DNA of 64,000 nt from Flammeovirgaceae bacterium (GTDB taxonomy: Bacteria; Bacteroidota; Bacteroidia; Cytophagales; Cyclobacteriaceae), in assembly GCA_021298015.1 (NCBI GenBank), contig JAJTGY010000029.1, positions 1 to 64,000 on the forward strand, read 5' to 3'. Positions 16,440-26,745 of this stretch are shown in pieces. The notes under the pieces were generated by a model. That model ran no database searches. It was not told the origin of the DNA and saw nothing but the letters and a program-made list of their open reading frames with translations. A program made the translations under genes and the position numbers. The stretch's first letter is position 1; every line of letters begins with the position of its first letter.

Positions 16440-17894
16440 CTAGCGGCCTTTTCGATAGTCCAGCGAGGGTTTTCGATCGCCCAGCAAAGCCTTATAGGTG
16501 AAGTCATTTCCTCGCAGGCGGTTAAGTTCTACTTTGACCTTTTCCAGCATGGCCGGGTTGTTAAATAGATCTACGCCCGTCATGGCCATAACTTTTGAAG
16601 CATTCAACATGCCTTTAAATCCAATGCTCATCCCATCGCACGCCACTGCCTGCCAGGAGTGCGCCACGGTGCCGGGCACCCAGGTGGCCACCCCAAGGCC
16701 TACGGTAGGCACCACCCAACTGACATCCCCTACGTCCGTTGAGGCGGGAAAAAAACCTCCGGTTTGATAGGGCTGCACCTTGGCCGCATCGGCCAGGTCT
16801 GGCGCAGCGTACGTGAATGTAGCCTGAATTTTTTGGGCAAAGGCCATTTCCTCCGGTGTGTATTTCACCCCCCCAACGCGTTCAAGATTTTTCTGCATCA
16901 GGCGCGCGAGGGGTTCGTTGGGCAGCAGGTTGTAGGAGCCCGAAATGATCTCCACCTCCATTCGGGTTTCCGTACCGGTGGCTGCGCCTTGGGCACAACG
17001 GACAATGCGGTCAAACAACTGCTGCACCGTGCGGGCATCCGGGTGGCGCACCATGTACTCTACCTCCGCATAATCGGGTACCACATTGGGTGCCAGCCCA
17101 CCTTTGCTGATGACGTAATGAATCCGCGATTCCTGCGGGATATGCTCGCGCATCAGGTTTACCATGTAGTTCATCGATTCCACACCATCCAAAGCAGAAC
17201 GCCCCACGTGAGGTGCTGCGGCCGAATGGGCAGACCGCCCGTAGAACCGAAACGTGGCCTGCATGATGGCCAGGCAGGATTCCGGACTCGCCTGGTTTTC
17301 GGATGAAGGATACCAGTGCAAAACCGCATCCACATCATCGAATAAGGCCTCGCGAACCATGTACACTTTTGCGCTGCCGCCTTCTTCGGCAGGCGTGCCG
17401 AAGAGGCGAACGGTGCCTTCGCGTTTATTTTTGATGAGCCATTCTTTGAGCGCAATAGCCGCGCTGGCCGAGGCTGATCCGAAAAGATTGTGGCCACAGC
17501 CGTGCCCCGCACCACCGGTCTTGATCGGCTGCACGTGGGGTACGCTATCCTGCGAAAGGTCCGGTAGGGCGTCAAACTCAGCCAGGATGCCGATCACCGG
17601 TTTGCCAGAGCCATAGGAAGCCACAAAAGCAGTGGGCATACCGGCAACTCCTTTCTCAATTTGGAAACCTTCTTTTTGTAAAACATCCTGTAACAGTGCC
17701 GTGCTTTTTTCTTCCAAAAAACCCCGTTCGGCAAAACTCCAGATGCTTCGGGCTACTTCACGCAGCTCGGTGAATCGGTTGTTGAGTTCGGTATTGACAA
17801 ACAACTTGTCCTTCTCACCTGAATTTTTCAATTCGGGTTGTTGGGCATTTGCCGTTATCACGAAAGCTACCAAGCAGCCACACCAATATTTCAT
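16440..17894 (-). CDS. Secreted M20-family amidohydrolase, AbgB-like
   Basis: The ATG at 17894 places a signal peptide (MKYWCGCLVAFVITANAQQ) at the N-terminus of a 484-residue protein; the open frame reaches ten codons further upstream. Metal-site motifs AEFDALPD, GHGCGHN, TPAEEGG and the dimerisation region GRSAHSAAAPH are those of M20D peptidases, closest to the aminobenzoyl-glutamate hydrolase subunit B group. It should cleave an N-acyl amino acid or small peptide in the periplasm. It starts 10 bp after the PorE-like gene, so the two are likely one operon. Confidence 0.8.
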   Translation of the reverse strand: MKYWCGCLVAFVITANAQQPELKNSGEKDKLFVNTELNNRFTELREVARSIWSFAERGFLEEKSTALLQDVLQKEGFQIEKGVAGMPTAFVASYGSGKPVIGILAEFDALPDLSQDSVPHVQPIKTGGAGHGCGHNLFGSASASAAIALKEWLIKNKREGTVRLFGTPAEEGGSAKVYMVREALFDDVDAVLHWYPSSENQASPESCLAIMQATFRFYGRSAHSAAAPHVGRSALDGVESMNYMVNLMREHIPQESRIHYVISKGGLAPNVVPDYAEVEYMVRHPDARTVQQLFDRIVRCAQGAATGTETRMEVEIISGSYNLLPNEPLARLMQKNLERVGGVKYTPEEMAFAQKIQATFTYAAPDLADAAKVQPYQTGGFFPASTDVGDVSWVVPTVGLGVATWVPGTVAHSWQAVACDGMSIGFKGMLNASKVMAMTGVDLFNNPAMLEKVKVELNRLRGNDFTYKALLGDRKPSLDYRKGR

Positions 17895-17904
17895 ATGACG
17901 ATAT

Positions 17905-19902
17905 TTAGGGTTTATAAATTTCAAACTCCACTCTTCGGTTTAATTGGCGGTCTTCTTCGGTGACTTCCGCCACGATCGGCTTGCTGCTGCCATACCCAAT
18001 GGCTTCGATGCGATTGCCGTCAATGGCAAATTGAGTCACCAGGTATTCTTTTATGGCATCGGCCCGCCCCTGCGAAAGTGTTCGGTTTACATCTTCCTTG
18101 CCTTGTGAGTCGGTATGCCCGGAAATCCGCAGGTTGACATCCGGATGGTCGATCAGGAAGTTGGCCAGTTTGTCTAAGTCGGCATGCATGGCCGGCAAAA
18201 TGTTGGCCTTCCCGTTTTCAAATTCCAACGACTTGAATGCAATCTTACTTTCGATTGGTTCAGCCACCTTGTTCACCTCACGATCGCCCTCCATGAAAAA
18301 AATCTCTTCAATGCGGAAGAAATCATCACCCTGAATAATCAGCAGGTAGTTTCGTTTGTTGATCAGGCTGAAGTCGAAGGTTCCGTCTTCGCGAAGGAAG
18401 CGGGGCGCTACTTCAACACCCGAATCGAGGTCAATCACACTTACAATTCCTTGTTCCGGTTGTCCGGTCGGATCCGTCAGCTTCCCTGACAGGCGCGCGG
18501 TGGCCAGTGGTTGGGCTTCCATGGGTACGGGAAAGGAATAGAGATCCAGATTTTTAGGGTCATGTTCTTCCGAACGGGCGTAGTAGAGGTCGTGCGCCTG
18601 GGCGTCAATGGTGAAGTAATACTCGCTGCCGGCCCCGTTCACGAGCGGCCCGATATTTTTTGGTTCTTGCCAGATTCCATTTCTACGATAAGCTTTGTAG
18701 ATATCAAAATCACCAAAGTTGAGCGGCTGCCCATTGGACGAAAAGTACAAGACGTTGTACTGGTGATGAAAAAAGGGGCTTACTTCACTGGCGCGGGTGT
18801 TAATAACCGGGCCGGCATTTTGTGCGGCAGTCCAATTGCCTTTTTTGTCCTTCACGCAGAAGTAGATATCCGACTGGCCAAAAGAGCCGATGCGGTCACT
18901 GGCAAAGTACAAGGTGTCTCCGCGGTGATTCAGAGACGGGTGCGAATCCCACCCCATACTGTTTACTTTTGGCCCCATGTTTTTCACCTCACCCCAGAGA
19001 CTATCTTTCAACAACCGGGCACTGAACAAATCGCAGTTGTTCTGCAGGCATCGTGAAAAAATCAATGTTTTGCCATCGAGGCTGAGACAGGCGGAGCCCT
19101 CGTTGTGATGTGTGTTAATGGCCCGCAGCTCTTCGGCTGTTGTCCACGCGCCATCTACTTTCACGCTGAAGAAGATATCCTCGTCAAAAGTGTCGGTAAA
19201 TCCCACTGTGTGCCGGTTTCGCTTGCTCGTAAACAGCATCAGGTAGTCAATGTTTCCCATTACCGGCCCATAGTCTTCCTTGTCTGAGTTAATGTCCCGG
19301 CTCATGAGTGTGAGTACGGCATGCGGTGGCCGTAGCGTGTCAATTTCTTTTCGGTAGTCCACTAGTTGGTAATAATGATCGAGGGGTACAAAGTACTTTT
19401 TCTTGTCGCGTTCAAGCGAATCATATCGCTTGGCCAGGCTTTCGAGATTGAGGCTGGAGTTGAGGCTGGTAATATCCACGCCTTGCTGGTGGTGCTTGAC
19501 GGCCAGTTTGTATAACAGAACGGCTTCGCCCGGTGGGCCGTATGTTTCAGACAGCCGCGCAAGTATCCAGATCATAGACACATTACGACTGAAATTCTGA
19601 ACACCAAAATTTTTAACGTAGGTGCGCAGCAATCGGTAAAGTTCAGCTTGCTCATTCAACTCCAGCGCTGCCGCAATCCGATCAAATTGCCGCACATCTT
19701 GGTAGTAGGAGATTCGGCTAAGGTTAGGGAAGGTGAATATGTCAGACTGGCTGAAGTGGGTCAGAGAATCCTGCAGTTGCACCTGCTGCCCGCGTTTGAA
19801 CTTCTTTTTATTCTGAGCCGCCAAATCCCCAACTCCCGCCAAAATGAGCAAGATCACCAGCCAGGTTCGTGGTTTTTGGTACAGGTTGGGAATACACATC
19901 AC
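17905..19902 (-). CDS. PD40/OmpA envelope protein, PorE-like architecture
   Basis: This 665-residue protein has a signal peptide ending at DLAAQ, then a helical TPR-like part (about 60-160). Several PD40 beta-propeller blades follow, with repeats such as GSACLSLDGKTLIFS and DSHPSLNHRGDTLYFASDR. A carboxypeptidase-regulatory-like domain begins near ARLSGKLTDPTG, and a C-terminal OmpA domain carries ISGHTDSQG and NRRVEFEI. That order is the one described for PorE of the type IX secretion system, but many Bacteroidota paralogues share it. No other type IX gene is nearby. Confidence 0.72.
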   Translation of the reverse strand: MMCIPNLYQKPRTWLVILLILAGVGDLAAQNKKKFKRGQQVQLQDSLTHFSQSDIFTFPNLSRISYYQDVRQFDRIAAALELNEQAELYRLLRTYVKNFGVQNFSRNVSMIWILARLSETYGPPGEAVLLYKLAVKHHQQGVDITSLNSSLNLESLAKRYDSLERDKKKYFVPLDHYYQLVDYRKEIDTLRPPHAVLTLMSRDINSDKEDYGPVMGNIDYLMLFTSKRNRHTVGFTDTFDEDIFFSVKVDGAWTTAEELRAINTHHNEGSACLSLDGKTLIFSRCLQNNCDLFSARLLKDSLWGEVKNMGPKVNSMGWDSHPSLNHRGDTLYFASDRIGSFGQSDIYFCVKDKKGNWTAAQNAGPVINTRASEVSPFFHHQYNVLYFSSNGQPLNFGDFDIYKAYRRNGIWQEPKNIGPLVNGAGSEYYFTIDAQAHDLYYARSEEHDPKNLDLYSFPVPMEAQPLATARLSGKLTDPTGQPEQGIVSVIDLDSGVEVAPRFLREDGTFDFSLINKRNYLLIIQGDDFFRIEEIFFMEGDREVNKVAEPIESKIAFKSLEFENGKANILPAMHADLDKLANFLIDHPDVNLRISGHTDSQGKEDVNRTLSQGRADAIKEYLVTQFAIDGNRIEAIGYGSSKPIVAEVTEEDRQLNRRVEFEIYKP

Positions 19903-20022
19903 CTGAAAATTCGCTGAATTTTATCGTTTTGACAAACCTTGGCACCCATATTGAGCCTTTTGGGTGCAACACAAAAAAGAGTTGGGATACCGCGTTTTTT
20001 GTGTCAAATTGGCACTCTGCTT

Positions 20023-22482
20023 ATGTTTCAATCATTGTCAATATCACCGCTGGTGCAGGAAGATTCTGAAGAACTGATCCAACTCATCAACCCCGAACAG
20101 GAGCCGGAGCTTAAACCGGAGGATATTCCGGGTGATTTACCCATTCTCCCCATCAAGAATACCGTTCTGTTCCCGGGCGTGGTGATACCCATCACGGTTA
20201 CCCGCCAGAAGTCAATCAAACTGATTAAGACGGCCTACAGCGGCAATCGCATCATTGGTGTTGTGGCACAGAAGAATAAGCAAGCCGAGGAGCCCGGTGT
20301 TGAAGATCTGTACCGTTTTGGCACGGTGGCCCGCATCATTAAAATGCTCGTATTGCCCGATGGAAATACCACGATTATCATTCAGGGAAAGGCACGTTTC
20401 TCGGTTTTGGAGTACCTCAGCGAAGAACCCTTCTTGCTTGCGCGCTACGAGCTCATGACATCACCCTCGTTGGACATGTCCAATAAGGAAGTGCAGGCGC
20501 TCATTCAGTCATTGAAAGATACAGCCAGTAAGATCCTGAAGCTTAACCCGGAAATTCCGCAAGAGGCACAGCTTGCACTGGACAACATTCAAAGTCCCGC
20601 GTTCCTGATTCATTTTCTGGCATCTAACCTTAATGTGGAAGTGCCCGACAAACAGAAAATTCTGGAGACGGGCAATACCATTGATCGGGGTACGCTGCTG
20701 CTTCAATTCATGCTGCGCGAAGTGCAGATGCTGGAGATCAAAAATGAAATCCAGCGAAAAGTTCATACCGATATTGACCAGCAGCAGCGCGATTATTTTC
20801 TGCGTCAGCAGATTCGCGTGCTGCAAGATGAATTGGGTCATGATGGCCCGGACAAGGAAATTGAAAACCTGCGAAAACGCAGCGAGTCCAAACGGTGGCC
20901 CAAAGTGGCGCACGAGCATTTTCAGAAGGAGCTAGACAAATTGCAGCGAACTAATCCTCAAGCGCCTGATTTCCCCATCTTAATGAACTATGTAGAGTTC
21001 ATGCTTGATTTGCCGTGGGACGATTATACCCAGGATGATTTTGATTTGAAGCGCGCCAAGAAAATTCTGGATAAAGATCACTTTGGACTGGAAAAGGTCA
21101 AGACCCGGATTCTGGAGTATCTCGCGGTGCTGAAGCTCAAGCGGGACATGAAAGGCCCAATTCTTTGTTTGTACGGCCCTCCGGGGGTTGGTAAAACTTC
21201 GCTGGGAAAGAGCATCGCCAAATCATTGCAACGGCACTACGTACGCATGTCGTTGGGGGGAGTTCATGATGAAGCGGAGGTTCGTGGTCATCGAAAGACC
21301 TACATCGGAGCCATGCCGGGAAAAATCCTGCAGAATATCAAGAAGGCCAAAACGAGCAATCCCGTGTTCGTGCTGGATGAGATTGACAAGGTTCGTTCGG
21401 ATTTCAGGGGCGATCCCTCCAGCGCCTTACTGGAAGTGCTGGATCCCGAACAGAATAACGCCTTTGCCGATAACTACCTGGAAGTGGAGTACGACCTTTC
21501 CAAAGTGCTTTTTGTTGCCACGGCCAATTCATTGGATACCATTCATCCCGCCTTGCGCGATCGGATGGAAATCATTGAAATCACCGGCTACACGGTGGAA
21601 GAAAAGCTCCAGATCGCCATCCGGCATCTGGTGCCCAAGCAATTGAAAGAGCATGGTCTTATTCCCGCAGATGCCGAGTTTTCCAAGGAGGCCATTCTCA
21701 AAATAATCGAATCCTATACGCGCGAATCGGGCGTACGCAATCTCGAGCGCAAAATCGGGTCGGTAGTTCGGCATCTGGCCAAAAGTATTGCGATGGAGGA
21801 AAAGGTGAGTGCACGTGTTACTCCGGAGTTGGTTTCGCGCGTGTTGGGAGCTGAAATTTTTGACGAAGAACTGTATCAGGGCAACGACCTGGCGGGAGTA
21901 GTTACCGGTCTGGCGTGGACTCAGGTGGGCGGAGACATTCTGTTCATTGAGTCGAGTGTAAGCCGCGGTAAAGGTGGCCTTACGATTTCCGGGCAGTTGG
22001 GTGATGTGATGAAAGAATCGGCCATGGCCGCTCTTTCCTACCTCAAATCGAATGCAGCTTCGCTGGGAATCGATCACCGGGTTTTTCAGCAGTACGACCT
22101 GCACATTCACGTTCCGGCTGGTGCCGTGCCTAAAGATGGGCCCTCAGCCGGTATCACCATGCTCACCTCCCTGGCTTCCATTTTTACGCAGCGTAAAGTG
22201 AAGGCCAAATTGGCCATGACGGGAGAAATTACACTGCGCGGAAAAGTGCTGCCGGTTGGCGGTATTAAGGAGAAGATATTGGCAGCCAAGCGCGGGGGCA
22301 TTAAAGAGATCATCCTCAGCAAGCGCAACAAACGGGATGTTGACGAAATTGAAAAAAGCTACTTGCGCGGCCTTGTCTTTCACTACGTAGATACGGTGGA
22401 CCATGTTTTGAAGATTGCGCTGATGAAAGAGAAAGTAAAAAACCCAATGGAGTTTGTACTCACCGATTCCCGCTCAACGTAA
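20023..22482 (+). CDS. lon: Lon protease
   Basis: The ATG at 20023 gives 819 residues; the open frame extends 28 codons upstream but without Lon similarity. The N-terminal substrate domain starts near [14 protein letters not shown]. The Walker A motif GPPGVGKT is at 385-392. The catalytic dyad is Ser708 in PKDGPSAG and Lys751 in [10 protein letters not shown], with the 43-residue spacing seen in E. coli Lon. It is an ATP-dependent cytoplasmic protease for damaged and regulatory proteins. The gene lies 9 bp upstream of hslU and is probably co-transcribed with it. Confidence 0.96.
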   Translation: MFQSLSISPLVQEDSEELIQLINPEQEPELKPEDIPGDLPILPIKNTVLFPGVVIPITVTRQKSIKLIKTAYSGNRIIGVVAQKNKQAEEPGVEDLYRFGTVARIIKMLVLPDGNTTIIIQGKARFSVLEYLSEEPFLLARYELMTSPSLDMSNKEVQALIQSLKDTASKILKLNPEIPQEAQLALDNIQSPAFLIHFLASNLNVEVPDKQKILETGNTIDRGTLLLQFMLREVQMLEIKNEIQRKVHTDIDQQQRDYFLRQQIRVLQDELGHDGPDKEIENLRKRSESKRWPKVAHEHFQKELDKLQRTNPQAPDFPILMNYVEFMLDLPWDDYTQDDFDLKRAKKILDKDHFGLEKVKTRILEYLAVLKLKRDMKGPILCLYGPPGVGKTSLGKSIAKSLQRHYVRMSLGGVHDEAEVRGHRKTYIGAMPGKILQNIKKAKTSNPVFVLDEIDKVRSDFRGDPSSALLEVLDPEQNNAFADNYLEVEYDLSKVLFVATANSLDTIHPALRDRMEIIEITGYTVEEKLQIAIRHLVPKQLKEHGLIPADAEFSKEAILKIIESYTRESGVRNLERKIGSVVRHLAKSIAMEEKVSARVTPELVSRVLGAEIFDEELYQGNDLAGVVTGLAWTQVGGDILFIESSVSRGKGGLTISGQLGDVMKESAMAALSYLKSNAASLGIDHRVFQQYDLHIHVPAGAVPKDGPSAGITMLTSLASIFTQRKVKAKLAMTGEITLRGKVLPVGGIKEKILAAKRGGIKEIILSKRNKRDVDEIEKSYLRGLVFHYVDTVDHVLKIALMKEKVKNPMEFVLTDSRST

Positions 22483-22491
22483 CCACCGCGA

Positions 22492-23880
22492 ATGGAAAAT
22501 GCCTATTTGACGCCACGCCAGATCGTGGACGAACTGGATAAATACATCATCGGGCAGCATGATGCCAAGCGCAACGTAGCCATTGCCCTGCGCAACCGGT
22601 GGAGGCGAATGCACGTGGAAGGGCCCATTCGGTCTGAGATTGTGCCAAACAACATTCTGATGATTGGGGCAACAGGCGTGGGCAAAACCGAGATTGCCCG
22701 CAGGTTGGCCAAACTGGCGGACGCTCCCTTTGTTAAGGTCGAGGCGAGCAAATTCACGGAAGTTGGTTATGTCGGCCGGGATGTGGAGAGTATGGTGCGC
22801 GATCTGGTTGAGCAATCGGTGAACATGGTGAAGGCCCGAAAGAAGGAAGAGGTAAAAGAAAAGGCCGCGCAAATCGTGGAAGACATCATTCTCGATGCCC
22901 TTATTCCTCCGTTGAAGGGCATGTCAACGGTAAACCTTTCCGAGGAAAGCAACGAGGCGCCTTCAACCGATACCGAGCTGAATGAACGAACCCGCCAGGC
23001 CTTTCGGCAGAAGATCCGAAATGGCGAATTGGAGGATCGCAAGATTGAAATCACGATGAAGCAGGGCGGAGGCCCCCCGGTGGGCATGATTGGAGCGGGC
23101 ATGATGGACGAAGTATCGATGATGAACCTGCAGGAAATGCTCAGCGGCATGATGCCAAAAAAAGCACGCAAACGCAAGGTCACAATTGCGGAAGCACGCA
23201 AACTGTTGATGGAGGAGGAGGCCGCCCGGCTGATTGATATGGATGAGGTGAAAGAGGAGGCGTTGCGCAAGGCCGAGGAATCCGGGATCATCTTCATCGA
23301 TGAAATTGATAAGGTGGCGTCCGGCAATGCCCGCAAGGGAGGAGGTGGACCTGACGTGAGCCGCGAAGGTGTACAACGCGACCTGCTGCCGATTGTGGAA
23401 GGGAGCACGGTGAACACCAAATACGGAGTGATCAATACCGATCACGTATTGTTTATCGCAGCCGGAGCCTTCCATATTTCCAAGCCATCGGACTTAATTC
23501 CCGAGTTGCAAGGTAGGTTCCCCATACGGGTTGAGCTGAACAACCTGACACGCGAAGATTTTATTCGCATTTTGAAAGAGCCCAAAAATGCACTCACCCG
23601 CCAATATCAGGCGTTGTTTATGGCCGAAGGCGTTACGCTGTCATTTGACGATAGTGCCCTGGAGGAGATTGCAGAGACGGCTTTTCAAATCAATGCCGAA
23701 GTCGAGAATATTGGTGCACGCAGATTGCATACCGTGATGAGCCGGTTGTTGAACCAATTTCTGTTCGATGTGCCCGACCGGGTTCCGCCCTCCTCTCATA
23801 TTGAGCTAACGCGGGATGACGTGAAGCAACGGTTGGATGGCCTGGTACGAAACAAAGACCTTAGCGAGTATATTTTGTAG
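22492..23880 (+). CDS. hslU: HslU, ATPase of the HslUV protease
   Basis: The 462-residue AAA+ unfoldase has GATGVGKT at 59-66, FIDEID at 268-273, the GYVGRD pore loop and the C-terminal SEYIL tail that docks into HslV. The intermediate domain (about 110-240) is Met-rich but complete. HslU feeds unfolded protein to the HslV peptidase. No hslV is adjacent: lon precedes it and a DUF4421 gene follows immediately. The peptidase must be encoded elsewhere. Confidence 0.94.
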   Translation: MENAYLTPRQIVDELDKYIIGQHDAKRNVAIALRNRWRRMHVEGPIRSEIVPNNILMIGATGVGKTEIARRLAKLADAPFVKVEASKFTEVGYVGRDVESMVRDLVEQSVNMVKARKKEEVKEKAAQIVEDIILDALIPPLKGMSTVNLSEESNEAPSTDTELNERTRQAFRQKIRNGELEDRKIEITMKQGGGPPVGMIGAGMMDEVSMMNLQEMLSGMMPKKARKRKVTIAEARKLLMEEEAARLIDMDEVKEEALRKAEESGIIFIDEIDKVASGNARKGGGGPDVSREGVQRDLLPIVEGSTVNTKYGVINTDHVLFIAAGAFHISKPSDLIPELQGRFPIRVELNNLTREDFIRILKEPKNALTRQYQALFMAEGVTLSFDDSALEEIAETAFQINAEVENIGARRLHTVMSRLLNQFLFDVPDRVPPSSHIELTRDDVKQRLDGLVRNKDLSEYIL

Positions 23881-24888
23881 ATGCGTTGGGGGTTCATCTT
23901 GTTGAGTTGGTTTGCGGCAGCAGCCGAAGCTCAGACGGATACGAGCCACCACGAATCATTTTCGGATGTTCGCGGCCATTACATCAAACGCTATCCGGAT
24001 CATTTCTGGGTCTGGCCGGTGATCAAATCTCGTTCTCTTAGCTTTACATCGGAGAATATTGCTACGGATGATCAAACCAGGTTTAAGCCAAATTCACGAA
24101 CCGCCCTGGGAGCCGGCTTTTACCTGTTTGAGATTGCAGCCGAGATCGCATTCTCTATTCCCGAGAGCGAAACCAGCATCAATCAGTTCGGGGAGAGCGA
24201 TGTACGCGATCTTCAGATTAACGCCATTGGCAAGTTTTGGGGCTTTGATGTGTATTGGCAACGCTATAAAGGATTCTACCTGGATGAGCTAAACGGAGCG
24301 ACAGATTTTTCAAAGCGGGCCGACATACAGTCGAATAACTTTGGCTTAAGTGGTTTTTATGCATTTAACCGTACCAAGTTTTCGCTGCGCTCGTCCTACA
24401 ACTTTTCGGAAAGGCAAATGCACAGCGGGGGAAGTTGGATGGTGATTGGTACGGTCAATACATTTAAACTCCAGGGAGACTCTACCTGGGGTGACACCAG
24501 TTCGGGGTCAGAGTTTCTCTCTATCCGGTATACCACGTTTGGCCTCGCTCCCGGCTATTCATACAATTACATCGTAAAAAAGTTTTTTGTTAACGCTACG
24601 CTAGGGCTGGGCCCCGCTCATAATTGGCTGTATGTGAAGACTGCTAACGGAGCCGATTCGAACAGTATCTCCATCAACACCATTTCCGTCATTCGGTTGG
24701 GTATTGGGTACAACAGCGATCGGTTTTTCGGTGGGGTCGGGTTCAGCATCCAATCGCGCAACTTGCGCATTGAGGACACCCGTTTCAGTAACTCGACCTC
24801 CATACTGAAGTTTATGGCCGGTTACCGGTTTAGGGAGGTCGCGATTTTGAAAAAACGCGCGGTTGACCTCTTTCTCCCCCGCCACTAG
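23881..24888 (+). CDS. DUF4421 outer-membrane-type protein
   Basis: The ATG directly abuts the hslU stop codon. The 335-residue protein has a signal peptide ending near AEAQ, then motifs of the DUF4421 family: YIKRYPDHFWVW, FKPNSRTALGAGF and WQRYKGFYLD. Alternating beta-strand patterns continue to the end, so a beta barrel or a surface-exposed beta protein is likely. The function is unknown. Its last 4 bp overlap the convergent SixA-like gene. Confidence 0.72.
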   Translation: MRWGFILLSWFAAAAEAQTDTSHHESFSDVRGHYIKRYPDHFWVWPVIKSRSLSFTSENIATDDQTRFKPNSRTALGAGFYLFEIAAEIAFSIPESETSINQFGESDVRDLQINAIGKFWGFDVYWQRYKGFYLDELNGATDFSKRADIQSNNFGLSGFYAFNRTKFSLRSSYNFSERQMHSGGSWMVIGTVNTFKLQGDSTWGDTSSGSEFLSIRYTTFGLAPGYSYNYIVKKFFVNATLGLGPAHNWLYVKTANGADSNSISINTISVIRLGIGYNSDRFFGGVGFSIQSRNLRIEDTRFSNSTSILKFMAGYRFREVAILKKRAVDLFLPRH

Positions 24889-25382
24889 TCGCTTTTGCTC
24901 TTGGGGAAATCAAACCACACGCAGCGGCCGGATTTCCAACGCACCGCCTGCCAGGTATCAACGTCAAAATGAATCTCCACAATGCCGCAAGTGGGCACGT
25001 TCATTATGTTTTCCCCGCTCAGGTTATTGGCAAATTCAGTCAACCCGGGATTGTGTCCAAACAAAAAGACATGTTCGTTCTCGTTTGGTAACTGGCGCAC
25101 AGCCCGCAGCATTTCGTCCGGGCTGGCGTGGTAGAGTTTTTTTTCCTCGACAATGTTTTTTTTCGGGTATTTCAGTTTCTCGGCAAAAATCCTGCAGGTG
25201 TCAAGGGCCCGCGTAGCGGTGCTGCTAACCATCAGGTCAACCAGCACTTCGCGTTCTTTTAGGCGTTTGGCCATTCGGGGAGCATCTTTTTTGCCCCGTT
25301 TGTTCAGGGGGCGGTCATGGTCAGCCAGGTTGGGCTCGTCCCAACTTGATTTGGCGTGGCGAACGAGAAAAAGCGTTTTCAT
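24885..25382 (-). CDS. SixA-like histidine phosphatase
   Basis: This 165-residue protein is a small histidine phosphatase with the catalytic RHA at 8-10 (His9) in LVRHAKSSW and the second histidine His110 in FGHNPGL. Its length and the RHAKSSW signature fit the SixA branch, which removes phosphate from phosphohistidine in HPt domains. Other small-molecule substrates are possible. It stands alone, convergent with the DUF4421 gene. Confidence 0.82.
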   Translation of the reverse strand: MKTLFLVRHAKSSWDEPNLADHDRPLNKRGKKDAPRMAKRLKEREVLVDLMVSSTATRALDTCRIFAEKLKYPKKNIVEEKKLYHASPDEMLRAVRQLPNENEHVFLFGHNPGLTEFANNLSGENIMNVPTCGIVEIHFDVDTWQAVRWKSGRCVWFDFPKSKSD

Positions 25383-25427
25383 CTACGAAAGCTACCGTAT
25401 TCAGGCCAAAACAGATAACGAAAAACT

Positions 25428-25435
25428 TATCTTTG
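25428..25435 (+). promoter_or_regulatory. Promoter -7 element next to a start codon
   Basis: TATCTTTG matches the TAnnTTTG consensus and ends 7 bases before the ATG at 25443. A transcript from it would have almost no leader. No clear TTG lies at the expected -33 distance. Confidence 0.5.
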
Positions 25436-25442
25436 CAGTCGC

Positions 25443-26363
25443 ATGTCGCAACGTCCGCTCGGAAAAGAGATCAAGTACACGACTCTGTATTGGTTCGTCA
25501 AGTTCCTCATTTTCGCTTCCAACAAATTGCCGCGCGGCTGGTGGTTAGCCTTCTGCGGTTTTTTAGGCAAGCTGGCCTACGCGTTTAGCCCCCGCAATCG
25601 CGAACTGGCCTTGGTGCACCTGGGCCTAGTGTATGGGCGCGAAAAATCACGGAAAGAGATCAATGAGCTCTGCAAAAATTTTTTTGTGATGCTGGGCAAA
25701 AATGCGGGGGACGTACTTCGATCCACCACCATGCGGTCGTTGGAGGATATTCTCAAGGTCGTGGAGGTGCACCACTACGAGAACTTTGAACGAGCTTACG
25801 CAAAAGGAAAAGGTGTAATATTTATTACCGGTCATATCGGGGCGTTTGACATGATGGTTACCTACATGTCGCTGCGCGGGCTAAAGCCTTATGTGATTGG
25901 TGCACCGCTGAAGGATGAGCGACTAAACGATTTGATGTTTGCTCACCGCAATGCTTTTGGTGCGGTGGCCGTGGAGCGCGGTAAGGAAATGGTGCGGCTC
26001 TTCAAGGCCCTCAAACTCGGTGGCTCGGTCGCCATGCTCATTGATGTGGACACGCGGGTAAAAAGCCGATTTGTAGAATTCCTGGGTATGCCGGCCGCCA
26101 CACCGGTAGGGGCATCAATACTCGCTATGAAAACGGGTGCTGCGGTGATCCCCATGTTCATTCACCTGCGTGAGGATGGGCGGCAGCAGATTGATATTTT
26201 CCCTGAAGTGCCGGTGAAAACCGATGGTGACGAAGAAGCTGACCTGGTGGAGAATACCCAGCGGTTTACCCGCACCATTGAGTCGTATATCCGCCAGCAC
26301 CCCACGCAGTGGACGTGGATGCACGAGCGGTGGAAAACCAAACCTGGGGAAGAGGAGCGGTAG
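25443..26363 (+). CDS. LpxL/HtrB-family lysophospholipid acyltransferase
   Basis: The 306-residue protein has an N-terminal hydrophobic region (about 12-48) and the acyltransferase motif H-x4-D at His131-Asp136 (GHIGAFD). VERGK and MLIDVDTRVKS follow in the order seen in lipid A late acyltransferases. These enzymes add secondary acyl chains to lipid A at the inner membrane; in Bacteroidota, members may serve aminolipids instead. It lies between a SixA-like gene and a truncated DUF486 gene and has no lipid A neighbours. Confidence 0.78.
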   Translation: MSQRPLGKEIKYTTLYWFVKFLIFASNKLPRGWWLAFCGFLGKLAYAFSPRNRELALVHLGLVYGREKSRKEINELCKNFFVMLGKNAGDVLRSTTMRSLEDILKVVEVHHYENFERAYAKGKGVIFITGHIGAFDMMVTYMSLRGLKPYVIGAPLKDERLNDLMFAHRNAFGAVAVERGKEMVRLFKALKLGGSVAMLIDVDTRVKSRFVEFLGMPAATPVGASILAMKTGAAVIPMFIHLREDGRQQIDIFPEVPVKTDGDEEADLVENTQRFTRTIESYIRQHPTQWTWMHERWKTKPGEEER

Positions 26364-26364
26364 G

Positions 26365-26706
26365 CTACTTCTTGAAAATAAAATAGACGGCCAGCACCAG
26401 GAACACAAACCCAATCAGGTGATTCCACCGGAACGTTTCCGTTTTGAAGAAGACAAGTGAGAAGAGCACGAACACCACCAGCGTAATGACCTCCTGAATA
26501 ACCTTCAGTTTAACCAGGGAAAATGGCCCTCCGCAGCCTTTGAATCCAAAGCGATTAGCCGGCACCTGCAGTATATACTCAAAGAGGGCAATACCCCAGC
26601 TGATTAAAATGATCGTGAGCAAGGGCAGGTTCTGGCTCTTTCCGTGCCGAAATAGGCGGTCAATTACATATCTTTGCTCTTGACCCAGTTGTTTGTAATT
26701 TGTCAT
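26365..26706 (-). pseudogene. DUF486 (DMT-type) gene with an IS30-derived N-terminus
   Basis: Residues from about 26 to 113 are a DUF486 small-transporter sequence (ILISWGIALFEYILQVPAN, then VIQEVITLVVFVLFSLVFF), with three of the four usual membrane helices. The first helix is missing. In its place are 25 hydrophilic residues including YKQLGQEQRYVIDRLF and HGKSQ, which match the start of the IS30 transposase helix-turn-helix. The frame is intact, so a chimeric protein could be made, but it is unlikely to keep the normal function. The stop lies next to the end of the acyltransferase gene. Confidence 0.68.
26632..26706 (-). mobile_element. IS30-family transposase 5' remnant
   Basis: About 25 codons from the ATG at 26706 resemble the N-terminal DNA-binding region of IS30 transposases. 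The rest of the transposase is absent, and at about 26632 the frame passes straight into DUF486 sequence. Upstream bases 26707-26745 may include the original IS leader, but I cannot identify a terminal inverted repeat. Confidence 0.6.
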
Positions 26707-26745
26707 CGCAACACAAGTTTAAGTAACTTGGTCAATTGAAGGTCA

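Noticed and set aside
20000-20025. Sigma-54-like TGGCAC upstream of lon
   Set aside because: The GC expected 10 bases after the GG is absent, so the -12 half does not match.
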